Below, in pieces: positions 9,060 through 18,198 of a stretch of 64,000 nt of DNA (position 1 is its first letter; every line of letters begins with the position of its first letter). The notes under the pieces are model-generated. The model did not search any database. It was given only the letters and a program-made list of their open reading frames with translations, and was not told the origin of the DNA. The DNA is from Acerihabitans sp035013185. Lineage in GTDB: Bacteria; Pseudomonadota; Gammaproteobacteria; Enterobacterales; Enterobacteriaceae. The position numbers were made by a program, and so were the translations under genes. The DNA lies in assembly GCF_035013185.1 (NCBI RefSeq), contig NZ_JAYGJO010000028.1, positions 4,779 through 68,778 of the forward strand. Reading direction: 5' to 3'.

Positions 9060-9290
9060 CTACGACGTGCAGCCAATACGCGCTGCCAGCGAGGTGCATA
9101 ACGCCAGGAACGGTGAACTCCCAGCGCGATTATTTCGACCAGAGCCGTTGAAAATGGAAAATAGATGGCCGAAGTGGCGGATTTGGATCAATCCCGTGCG
9201 CCAGGTGAACCAAATGCCGGTGCCAATCAGCAGGTAAGTCAATACCAAGTTCCATAACAAATCATCGACAAACAGGAATAATTTAGCTAT
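9060..9290 (-). pseudogene. Remnant of a sodium:alanine symporter (YaaJ-like, AGCS family)
   Basis: About 60 codons remain of a transporter normally near 480 residues. The minus-strand frame reads LWNLVLTYLLIGTGIWFTWR, then TGLIQIRHFGHLF, and a little later SPFLALCTSLAARIG. These match the N-terminal membrane segment and the SLCTSLAARVGSGN signature of AGCS symporters such as E. coli YaaJ, which occupies this slot between yaaA and talB. The frame has no good ATG start, is missing part of the region between the two motifs, and stops four codons after the signature. The rest of the gene is gone. Non-functional. Confidence 0.8.
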
Positions 9291-9501
9291 TTATGTCACT
9301 AATTGTAGTTTGGCTACGATTAACGTTTGCCAACAACCCATTCACAAAATTTTATCCTGGCAATGCGGTATAGTCCTCGGCCGCACGGCGGGGGCTAATC
9401 CGCTGGCAGTCCGCTTGCGCCGGGCAACGCGCGTGGTATTATCGAAAAAGGCAGCGCAACGCCATAGGAAATGCACCCCCTTCACAACGAGAAATTCCAT
9501 C

Positions 9502-10455
9502 ATGACAGATAAATTAAGTGCCCTACGCAAAATGACTTCCGTTGTTGCCGATACCGGTGATATCACCGCCATTAAACTGTATCAGCCGCAGGATGCAACC
9601 ACCAACCCTTCTTTAATTCTCAATGCAGCGCAAATTCCCGAATACCGCAAGTATATTGATCAGGCAGTCGCCTGGGCAAAGGAACAAAGTCGCGATGCCG
9701 CGCAACAGGTCAAGCTCGCTACCGATAAACTGGCGGTGAATATTGGCCTGGAGATCCTCAAATTGGTGCCGGGACGCGTTTCCACTGAGGTTGACGCCCG
9801 ACTGTCCTACGATACCGAGGCAAGTGTTGCCAAAGCTGAAAGCCTGATTAAGCTTTACAATGATGCCGGCATATCCAACGATCATATTCTGATTAAGTTG
9901 GCGTCTACCTGGCAGGGGATCCGTGCCGCCGAACGGCTGGAAAAATCCGGTATTAATTGCAACCTGACCCTGCTGTTTTCTTTCGCCCAGGCCCGCGCTT
10001 GTGCCGAGGCTGGCGCTTATCTGATTTCACCCTTTGTCGGGCGTATACTCGATTGGCACAAGGCCAACGGCGCACAGAAAGACTTTAGCCCCGAGCAGGA
10101 TCCCGGCGTGATATCGGTGACGGAAATTTACCAGTACTACAAGTCGCATGGTTACGACACCGTGGTCATGGGCGCCAGTTTCCGTAATATTGGGGAAATC
10201 GTTGAGCTTGCTGGCTGCGATCGTTTGACCATCGCGCCGCCGTTGCTCAAAGAGCTGGCTGAAAGTGAAAGTCCCCTCGAGCGTAAACTTTTCTATACAG
10301 GTGACATTAAAGCCCGTCCTGCCAAACTGACCGAAGCGGAATTCCTGTGGCAACACAACCAGGACCCCATGGCGGTGGATAAGCTGGCCGACGGCATCCG
10401 TAAGTTTGCTGTTGATCAGGAAAAGCTGGAAGCGATGATCAAAGATCTTCTCTAA
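9502..10455 (+). CDS. talB: TalB, transaldolase
   Basis: 317 residues, identical in length to E. coli TalB. Transfers a dihydroxyacetone unit between sedoheptulose-7-phosphate and glyceraldehyde-3-phosphate in the non-oxidative pentose phosphate pathway. The Schiff-base Lys132 is in ILIKLASTWQGIR; DATTNPSLI and NCNLTLLFSFAQA are the class I transaldolase signatures. The start is the ATG at 9502 (MTDKLSALRK); an open frame continues about 190 nt upstream but contains no family sequence. A strong terminator follows at 10,496. Confidence 0.97.
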   Translation: MTDKLSALRKMTSVVADTGDITAIKLYQPQDATTNPSLILNAAQIPEYRKYIDQAVAWAKEQSRDAAQQVKLATDKLAVNIGLEILKLVPGRVSTEVDARLSYDTEASVAKAESLIKLYNDAGISNDHILIKLASTWQGIRAAERLEKSGINCNLTLLFSFAQARACAEAGAYLISPFVGRILDWHKANGAQKDFSPEQDPGVISVTEIYQYYKSHGYDTVVMGASFRNIGEIVELAGCDRLTIAPPLLKELAESESPLERKLFYTGDIKARPAKLTEAEFLWQHNQDPMAVDKLADGIRKFAVDQEKLEAMIKDLL

Positions 10456-10495
10456 TCCGTTCACGGCTGACGCACAGATGTTATTATTGCCTAAA

Positions 10496-10520
10496 CGGCC
10501 CGGTCTCCGGGCCGCTTTTC
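10496..10520 (+). terminator. talB rho-independent terminator
   Basis: Stem CGGCCCGG (10496-10503) / CCGGGCCG (10507-10514) with the loop TCT, followed by CTTTTC. Perfect 8-bp GC stem about 40 bp after the talB stop. Confidence 0.85.
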
Positions 10521-10568
10521 GTTAATAACGCCTGCAGATAGCGCTATGGCGAAGTCTGGCTGTCTATC

Positions 10569-11183
10569 ATGCAAACCCTTTCCCTACTCGGAGACAAAAC
10601 ATGCCGAATCGGTCTGGTGTCAATATCCGACCGCGCCGCCAACGGCGTATATCAGGATCTGGGCATTCCCGCACTTGAATCATGGCTGACTGGCGCGCTT
10701 AACACGCCTTTTCGGCTTGAGACCCGCCTGGTACCTGATGAGCAGCCGCTGATTGAACAAACCCTACGTGAACTCGTCGATGAAACCGGCTGTCACCTGG
10801 TACTGACTACCGGCGGCACCGGGCCGGCCCGTCGCGATGTGACACCTGACGCTACCTTGGCCGTGGGTGATCGCGAAATGCCCGGATTTGGTGAGCAGAT
10901 GCGCCAGATCAGCCTGCATTTTGTCCCAACCGCCATTCTTTCGCGACAGACGGCTGTGATCCGCAAGCAGGCGTTAATTCTGAATTTGCCGGGACAGCCG
11001 CGGGCGATTAAAGAGACATTGGAAGGGGTAAAAGATGGGCAAGGCAACGTGCTGGTTACCGGTATTTTTGCCAGTGTGCCGTATTGTATCCAGCTATTGG
11101 AAGGGCCCTATGTCGACACCGACCCCGCGGTGGTTAAGGCTTTCCGGCCGAAGAGCGCAACCTGTCCACCCTCGGGGGTGTGA
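10569..11183 (+). CDS. mog: Mog, molybdopterin adenylyltransferase
   Basis: 204 residues, MoaB/Mog fold, with the signature TTGGTGPARRDVTPDA and the substrate-binding LILNLPGQP. It adenylylates molybdopterin before MoeA inserts molybdate, so it serves molybdoenzymes. The N-terminus (MQTLSLLGDKTCRIGLVSISDRA) carries about eight extra residues relative to E. coli Mog (195), where MNTLRIGLVSISDRA is the start. It follows talB as in E. coli. The transporter gene downstream begins about 70 nt later, and the two may be co-transcribed. Confidence 0.95.
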   Translation: MQTLSLLGDKTCRIGLVSISDRAANGVYQDLGIPALESWLTGALNTPFRLETRLVPDEQPLIEQTLRELVDETGCHLVLTTGGTGPARRDVTPDATLAVGDREMPGFGEQMRQISLHFVPTAILSRQTAVIRKQALILNLPGQPRAIKETLEGVKDGQGNVLVTGIFASVPYCIQLLEGPYVDTDPAVVKAFRPKSATCPPSGV

Positions 11184-11254
11184 AAAAAGGTTTCCACAAA
11201 GTACGTTTATCTTTACAATGCCTGATACGTTGTTTTATTCCAGGCTTATCGCGA

Positions 11255-12571
11255 ATGAATATATCAGTCGATCCGCAGCGTCGCTTAAACCGACAGGATT
11301 ATAAAACCCTCTCCTTGGCAGCGTTGGGTGGGGCGTTGGAGTTCTACGATTTTATTATCTTCATTTTTTTTGCTGCGGTGATCGGCAAGCTATTTTTCCC
11401 ACCGGATTTACCTGATTGGCTACGCCAAATGCAAACGTTCGGCATTTTTGCCGCCGGTTACCTGGCAAGACCATTGGGCGGTATAATCATGGCGCACTTT
11501 GGTGACAAGGTCGGACGGAAAAAAATGTTTAGTCTGTCGATCCTGCTTATGGCGCTACCCACATTAATGATGGGGCTGCTGCCGACCTATGCCACTCTTG
11601 GCATTAGCGCTCCGCTGCTCTTATTGTTATTACGGATTCTGCAAGGGGCGGCTATCGGCGGCGAAGTCCCCGGCGCCTGGGTGTTTGTGGCGGAGCATGT
11701 GCCGTCCCGGCGCATCGGTTTTGCTTGTGGCACGCTAACTGCGGGTCTGACCGTCGGCATTCTGCTGGGTTCTTTTGTCGCGACCTTAATGAACGTTTTT
11801 TTTATGCCACACACGCTTATCAATGGTGCATGGCGAATCCCCTTTCTACTGGGGGGGCTGTTCGGGCTGGTGGCCATGTATTTACGGCGTTGGCTGCAAG
11901 AAACCCCGGTGTTTATCGAAATGCAGGCGCGACAGGCACTGGCCAAGGAATTTCCGTTGAAATCCGTGGTGCTCAATCATAAAGTTGCCGTGCTGATTTC
12001 CATGCTGCTGACCTGGTTACTCTCGGCCGGCATTGTGGTGGTGATTCTGATGGCGCCACTGTGGCTGCAACAGCAGTTGGGCATTTCACCCGCCATGGCT
12101 CTGCGCGCCAACTGTGTGGCGATTATCGCCTTGGCCATCGGTTGTGTGGTCACCGGCACCGTCATCGACCGTGTGGGCGCTGGCAAAACACTGGTGGTTG
12201 GCTGCGTGTTGCTGGGTCTGTTTAGCTGGTTGTTTTACCACACTCAAACCTATCATCCACTGCAACTGTTGCTCACCTATGGTCTGGCCGGATTAAGCGT
12301 GGGCGTCGTGGGTGGCGTTCCTTATGTTATGGTGCATGCGTTTCCCGCTGCCGTGCGTTTTAGCGGAATCTCCTTTTCTTATAATGTTGCTTATGCCATT
12401 TTTGGTGGGTTAACCCCGATCGTGGTTACCCTGCTGATGCGGGCAACGCCGATGGCCCCCGCCTGGTATGTGCTGGGGCTCTCGGTGATGGGCGTAGTAC
12501 TCGGTATTTTTTTGCCTTCAGGTCTGCGAGACCGACGGGTTCACCCTCATCAGACAAAAGTCGTCGCATAA
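11255..12571 (+). CDS. MFS transporter, metabolite:H+ symporter type
   Basis: About 438 residues with roughly 12 hydrophobic segments. The MFS loop 2-3 motif is GDKVGRKKMFSLS (after ARPLGGIIMAHF) and the N-terminus has LGGALEFYDFIIF, typical of the metabolite:H+ symporter family (ProP, KgtP and YhjE relatives). The substrate cannot be told from sequence. I prefer the ATG at 11,255 (MNISVDPQRRLNRQDYK); a GTG at 11,180 overlaps the mog stop and would add 25 residues of unlikely sequence. It sits between mog and dnaK, where E. coli has satP and other genes, so it is a lineage-specific neighbour. Appears intact. Confidence 0.85.
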   Translation: MNISVDPQRRLNRQDYKTLSLAALGGALEFYDFIIFIFFAAVIGKLFFPPDLPDWLRQMQTFGIFAAGYLARPLGGIIMAHFGDKVGRKKMFSLSILLMALPTLMMGLLPTYATLGISAPLLLLLLRILQGAAIGGEVPGAWVFVAEHVPSRRIGFACGTLTAGLTVGILLGSFVATLMNVFFMPHTLINGAWRIPFLLGGLFGLVAMYLRRWLQETPVFIEMQARQALAKEFPLKSVVLNHKVAVLISMLLTWLLSAGIVVVILMAPLWLQQQLGISPAMALRANCVAIIALAIGCVVTGTVIDRVGAGKTLVVGCVLLGLFSWLFYHTQTYHPLQLLLTYGLAGLSVGVVGGVPYVMVHAFPAAVRFSGISFSYNVAYAIFGGLTPIVVTLLMRATPMAPAWYVLGLSVMGVVLGIFLPSGLRDRRVHPHQTKVVA

Positions 12572-12751
12572 GCGATGTTTTTATCGTGTTAGCCAAATTT
12601 TGACACGATGGAAATTTAATGTCGCTTTTTGGAAACGTCAGCACATTACATCGCTAATAGTTTTTAATTCAAGTAGATAGGACGTTTTTAAACGAATCGT
12701 TTGCCTTTTATTGCGGCGTGGGGGCGAAAATTCGTTTTTTTTTTCGCGCTA

Positions 12752-12782
12752 CCCCTTGATGCGCGGCGCGCTGGCCCCATCT
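12752..12782 (+). promoter_or_regulatory. dnaK heat-shock promoter P1 (sigma32 type)
   Basis: CCCCTTGAT (12752-12760) and CCCCATCT (12775-12782), with 14 bp between CTTGAT and CCCCAT. This matches the sigma32 consensus (CTTGAAA / CCCCATNT) and the E. coli dnaK P1 pattern closely. It lies about 120 bp before the dnaK start. Confidence 0.88.
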
Positions 12783-12830
12783 TATTTGCAACCAACGTTG
12801 TTTAACCTGCGAACAAAACGGTGCCGGTGG

Positions 12831-12859
12831 CTTGAAAAAACAGTTGGCCGGCCACATAT
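12831..12859 (+). promoter_or_regulatory. Second candidate dnaK heat-shock promoter (P2)
   Basis: CTTGAAA (12831-12837) is a perfect sigma32 -35; after 14 bp comes CCACATAT (12852-12859), a partial match to CCCCATNT. E. coli dnaK also has a second, weaker heat-shock promoter at this distance, about 45 bp before the start codon. Confidence 0.6.
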
Positions 12860-12904
12860 CAGGTTTACGACCACAACGAATATGACTTTAGTGGAGATGT
12901 TTAG

Positions 12905-14830
12905 ATGGGTAAAATTATTGGTATCGACTTGGGTACGACCAACTCTTGTGTCGCAATTATTGAAGGCTCCAAACCACGGGTGCTGGAAAACAGTGAAGGC
13001 GATCGTACCACTCCTTCAATTATTGCCTATACCCAGGACGGTGAAATTCTGGTAGGCCAGCCAGCTAAACGTCAGTCCGTCACTAACCCGCAAAATACGT
13101 TGTTTGCGATCAAGCGCTTGATCGGCCGTCGTTTCCAGGACGAGGAAGTGCAGCGTGATACCAATATCATGCCTTATAAAATTGTCGCAGCCGACAACGG
13201 TGACGCCTGGCTGGATATCAAGGGCCAAAAAATGGCGCCTCCGCAGGTTTCTGCTGAAATTTTGAAAAAAATGAAAAAGACGGCTGAAGATTACCTGGGT
13301 GAACCGGTAACCGAAGCGGTCATTACCGTACCGGCCTATTTTAACGATGCGCAACGCCAGGCGACCAAAGATGCCGGCCGTATCGCGGGCCTGGAAGTAA
13401 AACGTATTATCAACGAACCGACCGCTGCTGCGCTGGCCTATGGCCTGGATAAAGAAACCGGCAATCGTACCATCGCGGTTTATGATTTGGGTGGCGGTAC
13501 CTTCGATATCTCCATCATCGAAATCGATGATGTGGACGGTGAAAAAACCTTTGAAGTGCTGGCGACCAACGGTGACACCCATTTGGGTGGTGAAGACTTC
13601 GACAGCCGGTTGATCAACTACCTGGTCGATGAATTCAAGAAAGACCAGGGCATTGACCTGCGCAACGATCCGCTGGCCATGCAACGTTTGAAGGAATCCG
13701 CTGAAAAAGCCAAAATCGAGCTGTCTTCTGCACAACAGACCGACGTCAACCTGCCGTACATCACGGCGGATGCCTCCGGTCCAAAACACATGAATATCAA
13801 GGTTACCCGTGCCAAACTGGAATCCTTGGTCGAAGACCTGGTTAAACGGACCATGGATCCGCTGAAAATGGCGCTGAAAGACGCCGGACTGTCGGTCAAT
13901 GAAATCAAGGACGTGATTCTGGTTGGCGGCCAAACCCGTATGCCGCTGGTGCAAAAAACCGTGACCGAATTCTTTGGCAAGGAGCCGCGTAAGGACGTTA
14001 ACCCTGATGAAGCAGTAGCCATCGGTGCGGCTGTTCAGGGTGGCGTATTGGCCGGTGACGTGAAAGACGTATTGCTGCTGGACGTCAGCCCACTGTCTCT
14101 GGGTATTGAAACCATGGGTGGTGTCATGACATCGCTTATCAGCAAAAACACCACTATCCCGACCAAACACAGTCAGGTGTTCTCAACGGCGGAAGATAAC
14201 CAAGGCGCAGTGACTATCCATGTGTTGCAGGGTGAGCGTAAACGTGCGGCGGATAATAAATCGTTGGGTCAGTTCAACCTGGACGGCATTTCGCCTGCCA
14301 TGCGTGGTACCCCGCAGATCGAGGTCACCTTTGATATCGACGCCGATGGTATTTTGCACGTATCCGCTAAAGACAAAAATAGCGGACGTGAGCAGAAAAT
14401 CACCATCAAGGCGTCATCTGGCCTGAATGAAGAAGAAATTCAGAAAATGGTGCGGGAAGCTGAGGTTAACGCCGAGGCGGATCGTAAGTTTGAAGAATTG
14501 GTTCAGACGCGTAACCAAGCCGATCATCAACTGCATAGCACCCGCAAGCAACTGACTGAAGCGGGTGATAAACTTCCCGCCGAGGACAAGACCGCCATTG
14601 AGACTGCGCTCAGCGGCTTGGAAACGGCGCTGAAAGGCGAAGACAAGGCTGAGATCGAAGCCAAGATGCAGGCGCTGATCGAGGTTTCCGGCAAATTGTT
14701 GGAAGTGTCACAGCAGCAGGCGGCTCAGGCCGGTGCTGCTGAGGCTGGTGCTGAAGCAACTGCTGACGAAAGCAAAAAAGACGACGATGTCGTCGATGCT
14801 GAATTTGAAGAAGTTAAAGATAAAAAATAA
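12905..14830 (+). CDS. dnaK: DnaK, Hsp70 chaperone
   Basis: 641 residues (E. coli 638). ATP-dependent chaperone that works with DnaJ and GrpE and also restrains sigma32. The three Hsp70 signatures are present: GIDLGTTNSC (6-15), VYDLGGGTFDIS and ILVGGQTRMPLVQ. The substrate-binding domain follows (from about residue 390), and the tail DDVVDAEFEEVKDKK has the EEV-containing end of proteobacterial DnaK. An AT-rich leader with two heat-shock promoters precedes it and dnaJ follows after 108 bp. Intact. Confidence 0.98.
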   Translation: MGKIIGIDLGTTNSCVAIIEGSKPRVLENSEGDRTTPSIIAYTQDGEILVGQPAKRQSVTNPQNTLFAIKRLIGRRFQDEEVQRDTNIMPYKIVAADNGDAWLDIKGQKMAPPQVSAEILKKMKKTAEDYLGEPVTEAVITVPAYFNDAQRQATKDAGRIAGLEVKRIINEPTAAALAYGLDKETGNRTIAVYDLGGGTFDISIIEIDDVDGEKTFEVLATNGDTHLGGEDFDSRLINYLVDEFKKDQGIDLRNDPLAMQRLKESAEKAKIELSSAQQTDVNLPYITADASGPKHMNIKVTRAKLESLVEDLVKRTMDPLKMALKDAGLSVNEIKDVILVGGQTRMPLVQKTVTEFFGKEPRKDVNPDEAVAIGAAVQGGVLAGDVKDVLLLDVSPLSLGIETMGGVMTSLISKNTTIPTKHSQVFSTAEDNQGAVTIHVLQGERKRAADNKSLGQFNLDGISPAMRGTPQIEVTFDIDADGILHVSAKDKNSGREQKITIKASSGLNEEEIQKMVREAEVNAEADRKFEELVQTRNQADHQLHSTRKQLTEAGDKLPAEDKTAIETALSGLETALKGEDKAEIEAKMQALIEVSGKLLEVSQQQAAQAGAAEAGAEATADESKKDDDVVDAEFEEVKDKK

Positions 14831-14880
14831 TCGCCCTGAGCGGGCACAGCCCCGATAAAGAGTATTGCGGCTGGCAACAG

Positions 14881-14912
14881 GCACGGGCGTCGGGGAAACC
14901 TTACGCCCGTGC
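14881..14912 (+). ncRNA. Conserved hairpin between dnaK and dnaJ
   Basis: Perfect 10-bp inverted repeat GCACGGGCGT (14881-14890) / ACGCCCGTGC (14903-14912) with a 12-nt loop and no T-tract. As I recall, E. coli carries a very similar hairpin here, at the place where the small RNA tpke11 is annotated. It may act as a partial terminator or processing/stability element setting the DnaK:DnaJ ratio. The structure is seen; the function is inference. Confidence 0.55.
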
Positions 14913-14938
14913 AAGCATGTTTAGGGCAGGAAAATACA

Positions 14939-16072
14939 ATGGCGAAAGCAGACTATTATGCGGTTTTGGGCATTCCCAACGATGCGGAAGAGCGTGAAAT
15001 CAAAAAGGCTTATAAACGCCTAGCGATGAAATACCACCCGGATCGTAACCCTGATGCGAGTGCCGAAGCAAAATTCAAAGAGGCGAAAGAAGCCTACGAA
15101 ATTTTAAACGATCCGCAAAAACGTGCAGCTTATGACCAATACGGCCACGCGGCATTTGAGCAGGGTGGCATGGGTGGCGGTTACGGTGGCGGTGCTGCCG
15201 GTGGCGCGGATTTCACAGATATTTTTGGTGACGTATTCGGCGACATCTTTGGCGGCGGACGCCGTCAGCGTGCAAGCCGCGGTTCGGATCTGCGCTACAA
15301 CATGGAGCTTACCCTTGAGGAGGCGGTTCGTGGCGTGACCAAAGAGATCCTCATTCCGGCTTTAGAAGAATGTGAGGTTTGCCATGGCAGCGGTGCCAAG
15401 GCTGGCACGTCGCCTATTACCTGTCCCACCTGTCACGGTTCGGGACAAGTGCAGATGCGCCAAGGGTTTTTCGCGGTGCAGCAAGCTTGCCCCACCTGTC
15501 AGGGGCACGGCAAAATTATTAAAGAGCCTTGCCATAAGTGCCATGGTCATGGACGGATAGAAAAGTCCAAGACGCTGTCGGTGAAGATTCCGGCCGGGGT
15601 CGATACTGGCGATCGTATCCGCCTCACTGGCGAAGGCGAAGCGGGGGAGCAGGGTGCGCAATCCGGCGATTTGTATGTTCAGGTACAAGTGCGCCAGCAT
15701 CCCATCTTTGAACGTGAAGAGAACAACCTGTTCTGTGAAGTGCCGATTAACTTCGCCATGGCGGCGCTGGGGGGCGAGATTGAAGTGCCGACCCTCGATG
15801 GCCGGGTCAAATTACGAGTGCCGGCTGAAACGCAAACAGGCAAACTATTCCGTATGCGAGGAAAAGGGGTTAAGTCGGTGCGCGGTGGCAGCCAGGGCGA
15901 TTTGCTCTGTCGGGTGGTAGTGGAAACCCCCGTCAAGCTCGGTGAAAAGCAAAGACAATTACTTCGTGAATTGGAAGAGAGTTTCGGTGGGGCGAGCGGT
16001 GAACAAAACAGCCCACGCTCTAAAAGCTTTCTCGATGGGGTAAAGAAATTTTTTGACGATTTGACCCGTTAA
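14939..16072 (+). CDS. dnaJ: DnaJ, Hsp40 co-chaperone
   Basis: 377 residues (E. coli 376). Stimulates DnaK ATPase and delivers unfolded clients. The J domain covers residues 1-70 with HPD at 33-35. A Gly/Phe-rich linker (about 75-110, repeated GG and IFGDVFGDIFGG) is followed by four CxxCxGxG zinc repeats (CEVCHGSG, CPTCHGSG, CPTCQGHG, CHKCHGHG) and the C-terminal substrate-binding domains. The start at 14,939 follows an AGG (14928-14930); ten extra upstream codons in frame are not used. Second gene of dnaKJ. Confidence 0.97.
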   Translation: MAKADYYAVLGIPNDAEEREIKKAYKRLAMKYHPDRNPDASAEAKFKEAKEAYEILNDPQKRAAYDQYGHAAFEQGGMGGGYGGGAAGGADFTDIFGDVFGDIFGGGRRQRASRGSDLRYNMELTLEEAVRGVTKEILIPALEECEVCHGSGAKAGTSPITCPTCHGSGQVQMRQGFFAVQQACPTCQGHGKIIKEPCHKCHGHGRIEKSKTLSVKIPAGVDTGDRIRLTGEGEAGEQGAQSGDLYVQVQVRQHPIFEREENNLFCEVPINFAMAALGGEIEVPTLDGRVKLRVPAETQTGKLFRMRGKGVKSVRGGSQGDLLCRVVVETPVKLGEKQRQLLRELEESFGGASGEQNSPRSKSFLDGVKKFFDDLTR

Positions 16073-16099
16073 TTTCAATTTCGCCGCAATGACACTGAT

Positions 16100-16126
16100 C
16101 CTCGGTTCTCACACCGGGGATTTTTG
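16100..16126 (+). terminator. dnaKJ terminator
   Basis: CCTCGGT (16100-16106) pairs with ACCGGGG (16113-16119, one U-G) across the loop TCTCAC, followed by ATTTTTG. It lies 28 bp after dnaJ. Confidence 0.8.
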
Positions 16127-16244
16127 CATTTTGCGAGCGCCTTCCAGTAATTAATCGCTCTTATGATGGCCTTATTATTTACCTACGGTTAAATTTCACG
16201 CACAATATTGTTACCATTTATTTTGGCACAAGAAGGACAGCCTT

Positions 16245-17444
16245 TTGACTATATTTATTCGCCGCTGGTTACAGCATGAGGCCGCAGGCGGCGTTTTATT
16301 GATCATCGCCGCGCTTATCGCCCTGGTTATGGCCAATAGCCCGGCGCAGCCCTTCTACGAAGCTTTGATCCATTTTCCGCAGGAACCGACGGCAGGACAT
16401 AGCGCGTCGTTCTCGCTACTGTTGTTTATCAACGACGCGCTCATGGCGGTTTTCTTTTTGATGATCGGCCTTGAGGTGAAGCGTGAATTAATGGAAGGGG
16501 CGTTAGCCACCCGCCGTCAGGCGGCTTTCCCGGCCATTGCTGCGGTGGGAGGAATGATTGTCCCGGCGCTGATCTATTTGTTGATCAATTGGCGCGAACC
16601 CAGCTACCACGTCGGCTGGGCAATCCCGACCGCCACGGATATCGCGTTTGCGCTCGGCATATTGGCGTTGTTGGGCAGTCGGGTGCCGGCCAATTTGAAG
16701 ACGTTTTTGCTCGCGTTGGCAATAATCGACGATTTGGGCGCCATTATTATCATCGCACTGTTCTACAGTCATGACCTTTCGTTTTTCGCGCTGGCGGGTG
16801 CCGCAGCGGCCATTGTAGCTCTGGTGGTGATGAATCGATGCAACGTCAGGCATCTCGGCTGGTACTTGTTGGTGGGCGCGGGGCTGTGGGGCATGGTACT
16901 GCTGTCGGGTGTCCATGCCACACTGGCTGGCGTGGTTCTTGGCGCGCTTATCCCATTGCGCTTGCCACCAAAGGGCTCAACTCTCCCCGAGAACCGGGCT
17001 GCACGGCACACCTGGCATTCTCCCGCAGTGGTGCTGGAACATAAGCTTCAGCCCTGGGTGATCTACATGATTCTACCGCTGTTTGCGTTTGCTAATGCTG
17101 GGGTTGCACTACAGGGATATTCGCTGGATGATGTGTTTTCTATCCTTCCCATGGGCATAGTTTTAGGGCTGGTGTTGGGCAAGCCATTGGGTATTCTGAC
17201 TTTTTGTTTACTGTCGATCAAACTGGGATTGGCACGGTTACCAGGCGGAGTAAGCTTTAGGCAAATTAGCGCCGTCTCGCTGCTGTGCGGCATTGGTTTT
17301 ACTATGTCGATTTTTCTTGCCAGTCTGGCTTTTGGCGGCGACAATCCTGGCAGTATCACTCTGGCCAAGCTGGGCATTCTTATTGGTTCGGTATTGGCAG
17401 CGGTGTCGGGATACTGGATGCTGAAAACGTCGCTACCGCGATAA
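16245..17444 (+). CDS. nhaA: NhaA, Na+/H+ antiporter
   Basis: 399 residues with about 12 membrane segments. Exchanges external protons for internal Na+ (2H+/Na+), needed for pH and sodium homeostasis. The ion-binding Asp pair (AIIDDLGAI, Asp162-Asp163) and Asp132 (ATDIAFALG) are all present, as is the early helix motif FFLMIGLEVKREL. The start is a TTG with AAGGA at 16232-16236 in good position; no ATG is available before conserved sequence. It directly follows dnaKJ as in E. coli; the regulator gene nhaR is not next to it here, since convergent rpsT follows. Confidence 0.95.
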   Translation: MTIFIRRWLQHEAAGGVLLIIAALIALVMANSPAQPFYEALIHFPQEPTAGHSASFSLLLFINDALMAVFFLMIGLEVKRELMEGALATRRQAAFPAIAAVGGMIVPALIYLLINWREPSYHVGWAIPTATDIAFALGILALLGSRVPANLKTFLLALAIIDDLGAIIIIALFYSHDLSFFALAGAAAAIVALVVMNRCNVRHLGWYLLVGAGLWGMVLLSGVHATLAGVVLGALIPLRLPPKGSTLPENRAARHTWHSPAVVLEHKLQPWVIYMILPLFAFANAGVALQGYSLDDVFSILPMGIVLGLVLGKPLGILTFCLLSIKLGLARLPGGVSFRQISAVSLLCGIGFTMSIFLASLAFGGDNPGSITLAKLGILIGSVLAAVSGYWMLKTSLPR

Positions 17445-17464
17445 CCCGCTTAAACAGCACGCAA

Positions 17465-17492
17465 CAAAAAACCGGCAAAAGCCGGTTTTTTT
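17465..17492. terminator. Bidirectional terminator between nhaA and rpsT
   Basis: ACCGGC (17471-17476) / GCCGGT (17481-17486) with the loop AAAA; A-tract before and T-tract after extend the pairing, so it can work in both directions for the convergent genes. Confidence 0.88.
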
Positions 17493-17533
17493 AACAAAGT
17501 ACTTTTTGCAAAGAACCAACGAAGCGGCAGGTG

Positions 17534-17797
17534 TTACTGCATTGCGTTGATACGCGCGGTCAAATTTGATTTATGACGTGCTGCTTTGTTTTTGTGGATC
17601 AAACCTTTACTGGCTTGACGGTCCACGATAGGCTGCATGGCAGAAAAAGCATTCTGCGCTGCATCTTTATCACCTGCATCGATAGCGGCGTATACCTTTT
17701 TAATAAAGGTACGCATCATGGAGCGACGGCTGGCATTGTGCTGACGACGCTTCTCAGACTGTACGGCGCGTTTCTTAGCTGATTTGATATTAGCCAA
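17534..17797 (-). CDS. rpsT: Ribosomal protein S20
   Basis: 87 residues, identical in length to E. coli S20 and very similar throughout (ANIKSAKKRAVQSEKRRQHN, then SRRSMMRTFIKKVYAAI). Primary 16S rRNA-binding protein of the small subunit. The start is a TTG (17795-17797), as in E. coli where the UUG start takes part in autogenous control. GGGAG lies 7 nt upstream of it. An in-frame ATG six codons earlier would place non-family residues at the N-terminus, so the TTG is preferred. Confidence 0.95.
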   Translation of the reverse strand: MANIKSAKKRAVQSEKRRQHNASRRSMMRTFIKKVYAAIDAGDKDAAQNAFSAMQPIVDRQASKGLIHKNKAARHKSNLTARINAMQ

Positions 17798-18198
17798 GGT
17801 CAAACTCCCAAACATGTTCTATGAGACAATTCAAAGGCCGAGGAATATGCCCTTTCGGCCTTCTTTTGTCAATGGATTTGTGCAAATAAGCGCCGCTTAA
17901 CTACGCAACGCTTGTTACAATGTGATGGCGCAGGATTCTACCAGTTTACGCCGCGGGAATACAGTCTTTGACGCGAAAAAAGCGAGTATCGGCCAGAAAG
18001 AAAATATTGGATAGGGTGTTTCCTGCCATGGTGGCGTGGATTTGACCCTGTGGCACGTCATAATCCGTCTAAAACCCCCCGGTTGGGCAAAATAACCATG
18101 ACTTTCTCCGCTGTTACTGTCAAAGATTGGATTAGCGGGTTAACCTTATCTGCTGTACAAGGTATAATCCGCCGATTTCCACTGTCTTGAGCCTGCTG
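17798..18198. other. rpsT-ribF divergent intergenic region (400 bp)
   Basis: Contains the ribosome-binding site and presumed promoters of rpsT (leftward) and the promoter of the ribF operon (rightward). The small gene yaaY present here in E. coli is not seen. No other ORF or strong structure was found. Confidence 0.5.
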
